Made by a program: the position numbers and the translations under genes. This document shows, in pieces, positions 18,984-26,970 of a stretch of DNA of 57,541 nt. Source of the stretch: Gammaproteobacteria bacterium. GTDB lineage: Bacteria; Pseudomonadota; Gammaproteobacteria; DSM-19610. A model generated the notes under the pieces. That model was given only the letters and a program-made list of their open reading frames with translations, made no database searches and was not told the origin of the DNA. Position 1 is the first letter of the stretch, and each line of letters opens with the position of its first letter. The DNA is taken from the NCBI GenBank assembly GCA_011321775.1, contig DROT01000261.1, positions 1 through 57,541 on the forward strand. Direction: 5' to 3'.

Positions 18984-20552
18984 CTACCAGTCCGGACGGG
19001 TCGGGCGCTGCCCGCCGGTCGTGCGCACGCCTTCCTCGTTGCGGGTCTCGTCCAGCAGTCTGCCCCAGTCGGTGCGCCGGCGCATCTGTTCGCGTACCGC
19101 CGGCGGCACGAAGTCCCTGCCCATGTGTACCTCCCAGCCTCCACCCAGTGCCTTGTACAGGGCAATGAGGCTGGTGGCAATGTTTCCCCGGGTGACCGCC
19201 CAGGCGTCCTCCTGCGAGGCCAGCGCGCGGGTGGCGTCGAGCACACTCTGGTAGAGGGTGACCCCTTCGGTGTACTGCAGCATGGCCAGGTCCGCGGAGC
19301 GGCGCGCGGCCGCGGCGCTCTTGCGACGGTACTCGGCCTCCACCCGCGAGTGTTCGAAACTGCTGATGGCGTTCTTCACTTCGGCGGCGGCATTCAGCAC
19401 CGTGTTCTCGTAGTTGGCCAGCAGTTGCTGCAGGCGCGCATCCTGGACCCGTACCTGGTTCTTGAGTCGTCCATAGTTGAGGATCTTCCACTGGAAGGAG
19501 GGGCCGGTGGAGAAGTGCAGGCTGCCGGAGTCGAACAGGTCGCCGAGATCGTCCTCGCCGGCATCGTTGACGTTCCAGCCGATGGAACCGAACAGGCTGA
19601 AGCTCGGCAGCAGTTCCGCTTCGGCGACGCCCACCTGTGCCGACTGCGCCGCTGCCTGCAGTTCCGCCCGCTTGATGTCGGGGCGCCGGCGCAGCAGGTC
19701 GGCCGGGATGCCGGTGGCGACCTCGGCCGGCGGCGTGGGGATGCCGCTGGACCCGGCCAGCAGCTCTTCCAGGTCCTGCGGCGGCATGGCCAGCAGGATG
19801 CTCAGGGCGTGGCGCGCCTGGTCGAGCGAGATCAGCAGGTTTGGCACCAGTGCCTCGGTGTCGCGCAGCTGGGTGGTGGCCTGCTGCATGTCCAGTTCGG
19901 TCACCGCGCCGGTCTCGAACTGGTTGGTGGTGAGTTCCAGTGAACGTCGCTGGATGGCGATGTTGGCCCTCGCCAGACGGATACGTTCCTCCAGCGTACG
20001 GATGAGCACGTAGTTGCGTGCCACTTCGGCGGTGAGGGTGATCAGCACATCGTCGTAGCCGGCGATGTTGGCGACCAGGTTGGCGTCGGCGGATTCGATG
20101 CCGCGGCGGAACTTGCCCCAGAAATCCAGTTCCCAGGCGGCGTCGAAGCCGGCGCCCGCCTGGCTGAAGTGGCGGCTGGCGAGCGGCGTCTTGCGCCCGC
20201 GGTTGAAGCTGTAGTTGCCCGACACCGTCTGCAGCTGGGGGTACAGGCTGCCGGTGACGATGCCCAGTTGCGCGCGCGCTTCCAGCACCCGCAGGCCGGC
20301 GATCTGCAGGTCGAGGTTCTGATCACGGGCGATTGCGACCAGACGGTCGAGTACCGGGTCGCGGAACAGGGTCCACCAGCGCTCTGTTGCCGGGGCCGGG
20401 GCACGCGCGGCTTCGGCGCCACCCTTTTTCCACTGTTTCGGCAGCGGGGCTTCGGGTGTCTCGAAGTCGGGGCCGACCGTGGTGCACGCGCTGCCCAGAA
20501 GCGCCAGCAGCGTCACGATGCCCGGAAGTGTGCGCTTTAGCCGCAGCGGCAT
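18984..20552 (-). CDS. NodT/OprM-family outer-membrane efflux lipoprotein
   Basis: A 522-residue TolC-like channel. The N-terminus is a lipoprotein signal with lipobox LGSAC and lipidated C23. Two outer-membrane-efflux repeats follow, with WWTLFRDPVLDRLV, AAWELDFWGKFRRGIE and the second-repeat QWKILNYGRLKNQVRVQDA, all NodT-family hallmarks. The ATG at 20552 is chosen because it opens the signal peptide; the frame runs further upstream without sense. It is the first gene of the minus-strand efflux operon and supplies it with its own outer-membrane exit duct. It diverges from the AI-2E transporter gene over a 264-base gap. Confidence 0.92.
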   Translation of the reverse strand: MPLRLKRTLPGIVTLLALLGSACTTVGPDFETPEAPLPKQWKKGGAEAARAPAPATERWWTLFRDPVLDRLVAIARDQNLDLQIAGLRVLEARAQLGIVTGSLYPQLQTVSGNYSFNRGRKTPLASRHFSQAGAGFDAAWELDFWGKFRRGIESADANLVANIAGYDDVLITLTAEVARNYVLIRTLEERIRLARANIAIQRRSLELTTNQFETGAVTELDMQQATTQLRDTEALVPNLLISLDQARHALSILLAMPPQDLEELLAGSSGIPTPPAEVATGIPADLLRRRPDIKRAELQAAAQSAQVGVAEAELLPSFSLFGSIGWNVNDAGEDDLGDLFDSGSLHFSTGPSFQWKILNYGRLKNQVRVQDARLQQLLANYENTVLNAAAEVKNAISSFEHSRVEAEYRRKSAAAARRSADLAMLQYTEGVTLYQSVLDATRALASQEDAWAVTRGNIATSLIALYKALGGGWEVHMGRDFVPPAVREQMRRRTDWGRLLDETRNEEGVRTTGGQRPTRPDW

Positions 20553-20639
20553 CGGGACTTGTCGGGGGCGGCCTTGATCATCGACGCTAAACTCTTGTCC
20601 ATGGGGTGGTGTGCTGCCGGCGGTATCGAGTGGCCGCCG

Positions 20640-20669
20640 TTGGCACGCGCCTGCGCGAGCGCGTATGAT
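20640..20669 (+). promoter_or_regulatory. Candidate sigma-70 promoter for the AI-2E transporter gene
   Basis: TTGGCA at 20640-20645 and TATGAT at 20664-20669 are 18 bases apart, pointing right. The start codon lies about 140 bases downstream, so the leader would be long. Nothing else is recognised in the 20553-20816 divergent gap. Confidence 0.45.
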
Positions 20670-20816
20670 ACCCGCATCGCTATCGGGCCGGAACCGGGTT
20701 CTACCGTTTCGCGGCTCCTCCCTCAGGATGATGATACGGTTGTTGCTCCGGGCACCGGCCCGGCGACAGTCATCGTGATCCAAAGAACCAATACAGAGAA
20801 TCCAACGGGAGAAGGC

Positions 20817-21920
20817 ATGGCTGACTGTTCGAATCCGGAGAAAGAGCGACGCTTCCAGCGACGCGCCGTGGATGCGGCCATCCGTATCAGTCTCCTGGCG
20901 GGGCTGGTGGTATGGTGCTTCAACATCGTGCGGCCGTTCCTGTTGCCGGTACTCTGGGGCGCTATCCTGGCGGTGGCCATCTACCCGCTGTTCCTCAGGC
21001 TGCGCGCGCTGCTGGGCGGGCGCGAGAAGCTCGCTTCCGTGCTCATCACCCTGGTCGCGCTGGCAATCCTCATCACCCCGACGGTCATGCTCACGGACTC
21101 GCTGGTGCACAGGTCGAAGAACCTGGCCGCGGAAATCGAGGCGGGCACCCTGAGCGTGCCACCGCCCCCGGCCAAGGTCAGGCAGTGGCCGGTGGTGGGC
21201 GAACGGCTGTACGAGGCCTGGAGCCTCTCCTCCACCAATCTCGAGGCTGCGCTGGAACAGTTCAAGCCGCAGGTGGCGGCGGCCAGCAAGTTCCTGCTCA
21301 GGACGGCGGCGGGTGCCGGCAAGGGTATTCTCATGTTCGTGGTATCCATCCTCATCGCCGGTGCGTTGCTGGTCTATGCGCGCAACAGCAGCGCGGCCAT
21401 GGAGACCATCGCGACACGCCTGCTGGGGGACAAGGCCGGCAGGGAACTGGTGGACATCGCCGGCGCCACCATCCGCAGCGTGGCCCAGGGCGTGTTGGGT
21501 GTGGCGCTGATACAGGCGGTGCTGGCCAGTATCGGTCTGATCGTCATGGGGGTCCCCTACGCCGGCCTCTGGACGCTGCTGGTGTTGCTGCTGGCGATCG
21601 TGCAGCTGCCACCCTTGCTGATCCTGGCGCCGATCATCGTCTACGTGTTCTCGGTGGCCGACACCACCCCGGCCATCCTGTTCATGATCTGGAGCACGCT
21701 GGTGAGTGTCAGTGACGCCTTCCTCAAGCCGCTGTTCCTCGGTCGCGGCATGGACATCCCCATGCTGGTGGTGCTGATGGGCGCCATTGGCGGCATGATC
21801 CTGTCGGGGATCATCGGCCTGTTCGTCGGCGCGGTGGTACTGGCGGTCGGCTATACACTGTTCGTCGCCTGGCTGGAACAGGGCCGGGTGGACAGCGACC
21901 CGACTGCGGCCGGTACCTGA
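20817..21920 (+). CDS. AI-2E/PerM family transporter (UPF0118)
   Basis: A 367-residue membrane protein with about eight helices. Helix pairs near the N-terminus (ISLLAGLVVWCFNIVRPFLLP), a soluble middle (about 95-165) and a C-terminal group containing QGVLGVALIQAVLASIG and PLFLGRGMDIPMLVVLMG match the AI-2E/PerM family. The PLFLGRG-type motif is its clearest signature. Members include TqsA and sodium/proton antiporters, so the substrate is open. The start ATG at 20817 has a good ribosome site (GGGAGAAGG); upstream codons in the same frame overlap the divergent promoter region and were left out. Confidence 0.9.
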   Translation: MADCSNPEKERRFQRRAVDAAIRISLLAGLVVWCFNIVRPFLLPVLWGAILAVAIYPLFLRLRALLGGREKLASVLITLVALAILITPTVMLTDSLVHRSKNLAAEIEAGTLSVPPPPAKVRQWPVVGERLYEAWSLSSTNLEAALEQFKPQVAAASKFLLRTAAGAGKGILMFVVSILIAGALLVYARNSSAAMETIATRLLGDKAGRELVDIAGATIRSVAQGVLGVALIQAVLASIGLIVMGVPYAGLWTLLVLLLAIVQLPPLLILAPIIVYVFSVADTTPAILFMIWSTLVSVSDAFLKPLFLGRGMDIPMLVVLMGAIGGMILSGIIGLFVGAVVLAVGYTLFVAWLEQGRVDSDPTAAGT

Positions 21921-22024
21921 GGCCGGTGCGGTTCTCCACCCCCCTGGGGTATTGATCAAACATAACTCCATGAATCATCATGCGATAACGTCGCTCGCGA
22001 CAACTGGACAAGGAGAAAGGAACC

Positions 22025-22816
22025 ATGGGAAATTTGCGTAAAACGGCGCTTTCGAGCGCACTTGCTGCGGTCGTCTGCCTCGCCGCCGGCCCGGTACTGG
22101 CCGAGGGCGGTTTCATCGGTCTGGGCGCCACCTATTCACCGGACTATGAAGGCGGTGACGACTACGAGGCCTCACCGGTTGCGTTCGGGCGCTACAATCT
22201 CGACGAGGGCCGCTACCTCGCCATCGTCGGCAACGCGGATGCGGCGCGCGCCGGCGCCCTGGTGTTCAACATGCTGTCCGGTTCCTCGTGGGAAATGGGG
22301 CCCGCTCTGGGCGTGCGCTACGAGCGCAACAGCCCGCACGATGACCGGGTGAAGCGCATGAACGACATCGACTTCGCCTACGAGGCCGGAGGCTTCGTCA
22401 AGTACAAGTCCGGTTCCTTCTTCACCACCCTGTCGCTGATGTTCGACATCTCGGATACCTACGGCGGCTACATCGGCAGCCTCGAGGCCGGTTACCGGCA
22501 GAAGATGAGCGACGATTTCGGTATTACCTACAGCGTCAGCACCTCCTATGCGGATGAAGAATACATGCAGGAGTATTTCGGCGTGGACTACCGCGATGCC
22601 AACAGCAGCGGTCTGCCGCACTACAAGGCCAGCAGCGGCATCAAGGACTACGGGCTGGGCATCGGTTTCGACTACAGGTTCAGCAACACCTGGGGACTGC
22701 TCGCCAAGGTGGACTACTACCGTATGACCGGCGATGCGGAAGACAGCCCGATCGTCAGCGACCGTGGCGACAAGAACCAGTTCAAGAGTGCCCTGGCGCT
22801 GACCTACAGTTTCTGA
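22025..22816 (+). CDS. MipA/OmpV-family outer-membrane protein
   Basis: A 263-residue exported protein with a clear signal peptide (residues 1-26, ending GPVLA). The mature part alternates short amphipathic strands with aromatic girdle residues and ends in a terminal Phe (LALTYSF), the outer-membrane beta-barrel signature. GLGATYSPDYEGGDDYEASP near the start and the pattern of strands are typical of MipA/OmpV (scaffold for murein hydrolases, or a porin). A strong ribosome site (AAGGAGAAAGG) precedes the ATG. It is a single gene closed by a clear terminator. Confidence 0.87.
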   Translation: MGNLRKTALSSALAAVVCLAAGPVLAEGGFIGLGATYSPDYEGGDDYEASPVAFGRYNLDEGRYLAIVGNADAARAGALVFNMLSGSSWEMGPALGVRYERNSPHDDRVKRMNDIDFAYEAGGFVKYKSGSFFTTLSLMFDISDTYGGYIGSLEAGYRQKMSDDFGITYSVSTSYADEEYMQEYFGVDYRDANSSGLPHYKASSGIKDYGLGIGFDYRFSNTWGLLAKVDYYRMTGDAEDSPIVSDRGDKNQFKSALALTYSF

Positions 22817-22848
22817 TTGCGCATCCGTCGTTGATCCGGCACAGGAAG

Positions 22849-22876
22849 CCCGCCCCGTTTTCGGGGCGGGTTTTTT
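22849..22876 (+). terminator. Rho-independent terminator after the MipA/OmpV gene
   Basis: An 8-base perfect stem CCCGCCCC/GGGGCGGG (22849-22856 and 22863-22870) with a GTTTTC loop is followed by six Ts (22871-22876). It lies 32 bases after the stop codon. The minus-strand lipoprotein gene ends only 12 bases beyond, and the complement lacks a matching T-run close to the stem, so it is chiefly directional. Confidence 0.93.
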
Positions 22877-22888
22877 GTCCGTGTTGCA

Positions 22889-23539
22889 TCAGTGCAATGC
22901 CCGGCCGCAGCCGCGCAGGGTGCGCCCCTGCCACCTGAGGAGGACTTCCGACTCGAAGCGTTCGCCGCTCATCGAATCGATGCAGGGGCGGGCGCGTATC
23001 GACAGGTCCAGTTGCTCGTCGTGCCAGCGGGTGAGGCGCTGTTGCGGATCCTCGCGCGGTTTCGGCAGCGTCAGTTCGATGCGCGAGGCACCGTAGTCGG
23101 TCACCAGCCGCAGCCGGTTGCCGTTGCGGATCTCCAGGTTCCAGCCCGGTTCGTTGCCGACCGCGCGGAAATCGGCGCCGTCGAGCTTGGCCTTTTCCCA
23201 CACGGCCTGACGTCGATCGTTGTGGCAGTGCTTCGTTTTCTGGCCGGGTTCGCGGATGCGCGCTTCCTGTCCTTCGCTCCAGAGCGTGAAGCGCCCGTCC
23301 GAGTAGCGTGCCCCCGAGGCCGCCGGCTGCCGCGGCAGTCGCAGTGTCCCCTGTGGCCGGAACACCCAGGCGCTGTCCTCCTCGGTGCGGACGGTGTAGC
23401 GCGAGCGGTCCGGGCAGAGGTAGACGAAGGTGTCCTGTCGGCGGGCGGCCGGATCGGCGTGGGAGTCCGCAGCCGGTGCGACGGCTGCCGGTCCGCACCC
23501 CAGCAGCAGGGCGGCGGCAAGGGTCAGCGGGGTATTCAT
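22889..23539 (-). CDS. MliC-like plus COG3650-like lipoprotein
   Basis: A 216-residue putative lipoprotein: lipobox LLLGC with lipidated C15. The first part (about 37-100) reads FVYLCPDRSRYTVRTEEDS and SDGRFTLWSEGQEARI, resembling the MliC (membrane-bound lysozyme inhibitor of C-type lysozyme) fold. The second part (about 125-216) has VGNEPGWNLEI and ends with cysteines in the CIDSMSGERFESEV and LRGCGRALH region, resembling COG3650, which is often joined to heat-shock-like or MliC domains. A ribosome site (GAGG) supports ATG 23539. Role inferred: periplasm-facing envelope protection, perhaps lysozyme inhibition. Confidence 0.7.
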   Translation of the reverse strand: MNTPLTLAAALLLGCGPAAVAPAADSHADPAARRQDTFVYLCPDRSRYTVRTEEDSAWVFRPQGTLRLPRQPAASGARYSDGRFTLWSEGQEARIREPGQKTKHCHNDRRQAVWEKAKLDGADFRAVGNEPGWNLEIRNGNRLRLVTDYGASRIELTLPKPREDPQQRLTRWHDEQLDLSIRARPCIDSMSGERFESEVLLRWQGRTLRGCGRALH

Positions 23540-23671
23540 GCGGGCGTCCTCGATGGTTTTGCGGGAGTCCGAGGATAGCAGCGAACAGACGACCATTCAG
23601 GCAGACAGGGCGCCCGCGGCGTCCTACAATTCCCGCTCCTGCTGCCTGCCGTCCACCCGGTGGAGGTTCTA

Positions 23672-23920
23672 ATGAAGTGTATCCCGTATGCCCTGTGCCC
23701 GCTGCTCCTGGCGCTCTCTTCCGCAATGGCGTCCGCCGCCACGACCGGTACCGGCCAGGCGAGGACCACCGCCAATCCGGAAATTCCACTCGACGAACTC
23801 GCCCTCGACCTGCGCCCGCAGTGCGACCTGTACCTCTACAACGCCAGCGCGGTAGCGCTCGCGGCCGGGGCGGCCAGCGGCGTCCCGGGTGAGGGATCGC
23901 AGGGCGGGGATACCACTTAG
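23672..23920 (+). CDS. Small secreted protein, unknown
   Basis: An 82-residue open frame with a textbook ribosome site (GGAGG, five bases before ATG 23672) and a convincing signal peptide (residues 1-22, ending AMASA). The mature part is only about 60 residues with a low-complexity Ala/Gly tail and one Cys. The segment EIPLDELALDLRP recalls the periplasmic lead-in of MscS-type channels, but nothing channel-like follows, so it may be a remnant. It precedes the permease gene by 62 bases and may be co-transcribed. Function is not known. Confidence 0.55.
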   Translation: MKCIPYALCPLLLALSSAMASAATTGTGQARTTANPEIPLDELALDLRPQCDLYLYNASAVALAAGAASGVPGEGSQGGDTT

Positions 23921-23982
23921 TCGATTCCGGCCTGCACCAGGAAGAGGAACGAATCGGAGGCTCCCGGAGAAGGGGTGGATTG

Positions 23983-25056
23983 ATGCCGCAACGCGTGTTT
24001 CCCGACTTCCTGCTCAGGGAGTGGCTGTTCCTGGGGTCTGTCGCCGGCCTGGTGCTGACTTCGATCTACCGCGGGCGGATACCGTCCTATTCCATCGGTG
24101 ATGCCGAGGTCGTGTTCGTCCTCGGCACCCTGTTCATCGCCGTCAAGGGACTGGAGCGCAGCGGACTGCTCGCCTGGCTGTCGGCGCGCATCGAGAAGGG
24201 CCGCTTCCTGGCGCTCAAGCTGGTGGCGACCACCTTCTTCCTGTCGATGCTCGTTACCAACGACGTGGCGCTGGTGGCCCTGGTGCCGCTGACGCTGGCG
24301 CTGGACGTCCGGCGCCGCGATCTGCTGGTGATACTGGAGGCGCTGGCCGCCAATGCGGGGTCGGCGCTGACGCCCTTCGGCAACCCGCAGAACCTGTTCA
24401 TCTACTGGTTCTACGGTCTCGATCCCGCAGAGTTCATCGCCACCATTGCACCCTTCTCGCTGTTGTTCCTGGTGCTCTTTGTCCTGTTTGCGCTATGGAT
24501 CCGGGTCCCTGCCGTCGCCGTCAGCAGTCGTTCCCCCGTGCTGGCCGGTCGTCGCGCCCTGGTCTACGGTGGCCTGCTGCTGACCGTCATCCTGACGGTG
24601 CTGCGGCTGTTGCCGGTGGAGACCGGACTGGTGGTGCTCGTCTATGCGCTGCTGTTCGACCGTGGCAGCCTGCGCATCGACTATGCCCTGCTGTTCACCC
24701 TGGTCTGTTTCTTCGGCATCACGGACAACCTCAAGAGCCTGCTGGAGGCGTCGCTGGCGCATTCCGGTCATATCTTCCTGTTCTCTGCGCTGTCGAGCCA
24801 GTTGATCAGTAACGTCCCTGCGGCCCTGCTGTTTGCGGATTTCACCGACCAGTGGCGGGCGCTGTTGTGGGGCACCAGCGTCGGTGGTTTCGGCGGCCTG
24901 CTGGGTTCGCTGGCCAACCTCATTGCCTACAAGCTGTACACGGCCAGCGAAAGCACCGGTGACAGCGCAGCCTTTACCGCGAAGTTCATGCTGTTCAGTT
25001 ACGTCGCCTTCTTCATCGGTATTGCGCAGTTCTTCCTGCTGGCGGCACTGGCCTGA
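23983..25056 (+). CDS. SLC13/ArsB (ion transporter superfamily) anion permease-like protein
   Basis: A 357-residue membrane protein with about ten helices. The first half has VTNDVALVALVPLTLAL followed by NAGSALTPFGNPQNLFIYWF, and the second half has SALSSQLISNVPAALLFADF: these paired re-entrant T-N-D and S-N-V-P motifs are the hallmark of the IT superfamily (ArsB, NhaD, CitM, SLC13). It is on the short side for the family. The substrate could be an inorganic or organic anion, or Na+/H+. A TTG precedes the ATG directly; the ATG at 23983 is taken, with AGAAGGGG upstream. It converges with the HD-GYP gene. Confidence 0.82.
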   Translation: MPQRVFPDFLLREWLFLGSVAGLVLTSIYRGRIPSYSIGDAEVVFVLGTLFIAVKGLERSGLLAWLSARIEKGRFLALKLVATTFFLSMLVTNDVALVALVPLTLALDVRRRDLLVILEALAANAGSALTPFGNPQNLFIYWFYGLDPAEFIATIAPFSLLFLVLFVLFALWIRVPAVAVSSRSPVLAGRRALVYGGLLLTVILTVLRLLPVETGLVVLVYALLFDRGSLRIDYALLFTLVCFFGITDNLKSLLEASLAHSGHIFLFSALSSQLISNVPAALLFADFTDQWRALLWGTSVGGFGGLLGSLANLIAYKLYTASESTGDSAAFTAKFMLFSYVAFFIGIAQFFLLAALA

Positions 25057-25077
25057 GCCGGTACAGCGGACAGGCTC

Positions 25078-26148
25078 CTAGCGCTGCAGGTCCAGGTCCG
25101 GCTTCGGCTGCGATTCCTCGTAGCGTTCCTTGATATCGAGCAGTTCCGGCATGACTTCGTGCAGCAGCGGCACCAGGGAGGGATCGAAATGGCTGCCGGC
25201 GCTGTCGTCGATGTGCCGCAGCGTGTCTTCTACCGACCAGGCCGGCTTGTAGGGGCGTGCCGTTGTGAGGGCGTCGAAGACATCGGCGATGGCGACGATG
25301 CGACCCGAGAGCGGAATATCCTCGCCGGCCAGGCCGTTGGGATAGCCGCTGCCGTCCCACCTCTCGTGGTGGCTGAGGGCGATCTCGCGCGCCATGCGCA
25401 TGATGGCGGAGTGATGTTCGCCGATGATCTCGGCGCCGTAGTCGGGGTGCCGGCGCATCAGCTCCCATTCCTCGTCGTTGAGTTTCGCCTTCTTCAGCAG
25501 CACGTCATCGGGGATGCCGATCTTGCCGATGTCGTGCATCGGTGCGGCGTTGTAGAGCAGTTCCACCCATTCCTCGTCGGCGCCGGTGGCTTCGGCGATC
25601 AGACGCGAGTAGTGACTCATGCGGATGACGTGCAGGCCGGTCTCGTTGTCCTTGTACTCGGCCGCCCGGCCGAGGCGGTGGATGATCTCGAGGCGCGTCT
25701 GGCGCAGTTCCTCGGTGCGCTCGCGCACGATGCGCTCGAGCTCCCGGTTCTGGTCGTAGAGCGCCAGCTGGGTACGTACCCGGGCGCGTACGATCGGCGG
25801 GCTGACCGGCTTGGTAATGTAGTCGACGGCGCCGAGTTCGAAGCCGCGCTGCTCGTCCTCTACCTGGCTCTTGGCGGTGATGAAGATGACCGGGATCCGG
25901 GCCGTGGCCGGGTTGGCCTTGAGCCGCCGGCAGACCTCGTAACCGTCCATCCCCGGCATCATGATATCGAGCAGCACGATGTCCGGTTGCGGCTCGCCCC
26001 CGGCGATACGCAGCGCCCGCTCGCCGTTGAGCGCCGCCTTGACCCGGTAGTCGGGTCGCAGGATACCGCTGAGCACGTCGATGTTCTCGGGGGTGTCGTC
26101 GACGACCAGAATGGTCTGCCGGCTGTCGTCGCTGGTGCCGGTGTTCAT
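25078..26148 (-). CDS. Response regulator with HD-GYP phosphodiesterase domain
   Basis: A 356-residue two-domain protein, RpfG-like. The receiver (about 12-127) has D17-D18, phosphoacceptor D61 in LLDIMMPGMDG and TKPVSPP. A short coiled linker follows. The HD-GYP domain (about 150-340) has HDIGKIGIPDD, a HHERWDGSGYPNGL box and ADVFDALTTARPYK, so all metal and GYP residues are present and cyclic-di-GMP hydrolysis is expected. The ATG abuts the stop of the solute-binding protein gene (TGAATG), so the two are translationally coupled. No kinase lies beside it; the receiver resembles that of the PP2C protein at 14059, and the hybrid kinase at 7815 is a possible donor. Confidence 0.94.
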   Translation of the reverse strand: MNTGTSDDSRQTILVVDDTPENIDVLSGILRPDYRVKAALNGERALRIAGGEPQPDIVLLDIMMPGMDGYEVCRRLKANPATARIPVIFITAKSQVEDEQRGFELGAVDYITKPVSPPIVRARVRTQLALYDQNRELERIVRERTEELRQTRLEIIHRLGRAAEYKDNETGLHVIRMSHYSRLIAEATGADEEWVELLYNAAPMHDIGKIGIPDDVLLKKAKLNDEEWELMRRHPDYGAEIIGEHHSAIMRMAREIALSHHERWDGSGYPNGLAGEDIPLSGRIVAIADVFDALTTARPYKPAWSVEDTLRHIDDSAGSHFDPSLVPLLHEVMPELLDIKERYEESQPKPDLDLQR

Positions 26149-26910
26149 TCAGGGAGCCGGTTTGTCGATGTAGGCGCGGTGTTTCGCCAGGATCCTGTCG
26201 TAGGTGCCATCCTTCTTCATCGCCTCGATGGCCTTGTTGAAGTCGGCCACGATCTTCGCGTGGTGCGGATTCTCGCGGCTGACACCGATGTAGATGCCAC
26301 GCTCGGCCAGGGGCTTGGGAAGGATGGCGAAGTCCTTCATGCTGTTGGGCATGTAGCGGTTGATCTGGTAGCGCAGCACGCGGTCGTCGTCGAGGGTGAG
26401 ATCGATGCGCCCCTGCTTGAGCTTGAGCAGGTTCTGGATGAGGTTGCGCTCGGGGATCTTGATGATGTCGCGTGACTGGTTGAAGGCGTCGTCGTAGGCG
26501 TAGTCGGTGAGTACGCCGATCATCATGCCCTTGAGGTCACCGAGGTCGTTGAACTCGAAATCGGAATCCTTGCGCTTGATGAAGCGCACATAGGTCTTCA
26601 GATAGGGCTTGCTGAAGTCGAGGTACTGGTTGCGCTCGTCGCTGTACCAGGCGGTGGCGACCACGTCGTAGACGCCGAGCTTGCCGCCCTCGAGGTTGCG
26701 TTCCCAGGAATCGGTGTTGAGGTAGACGGTGTATCCGGCCCGTTTGAGCGCCGTGGTCACCAGGTCGACGCCGAGTCCCTGGCCGGGCAGTGCCACGTCA
26801 CTGTAGGGGGGCCACTTGCCGCTGTGGACCACGTTGAGGCTCTCGGCGAACAGGCTGTGCGATGCAAACAGCAGGCACAGTGCGGCGAGCGGTGACAGGA
26901 ATGTGCGCAT
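26149..26910 (-). CDS. Family 3 periplasmic solute-binding protein
   Basis: A 253-residue protein with signal peptide (1-22, ending SLFA) and a type II periplasmic-binding fold of amino-acid/PheC type: LNVVHSGKWPPYSD, then YDVVATAWYSDERNQYLDFSKPY split by the usual lobe crossing, and a C-terminal AMKKDGTYDRILAKH. There is no ABC permease or ATPase gene beside it. The following gene, coupled with no spacer, encodes an HD-GYP regulator, so a sensing rather than uptake role is suggested. ATG 26910 is preceded by AGGAGAA; eleven further upstream codons were excluded. Confidence 0.87.
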   Translation of the reverse strand: MRTFLSPLAALCLLFASHSLFAESLNVVHSGKWPPYSDVALPGQGLGVDLVTTALKRAGYTVYLNTDSWERNLEGGKLGVYDVVATAWYSDERNQYLDFSKPYLKTYVRFIKRKDSDFEFNDLGDLKGMMIGVLTDYAYDDAFNQSRDIIKIPERNLIQNLLKLKQGRIDLTLDDDRVLRYQINRYMPNSMKDFAILPKPLAERGIYIGVSRENPHHAKIVADFNKAIEAMKKDGTYDRILAKHRAYIDKPAP

Positions 26911-26970
26911 GACGGGATTCTCCTGGGTGTTTCGGGCGCGCACCGGCGCCGGCTGGCGAAAGCCGAAAGT

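Noticed and set aside
21952-21965. FNR-type site upstream of the MipA/OmpV gene
   Set aside because: Only the TTGAT half-site is good; the second half does not match ATCAA at the needed distance.
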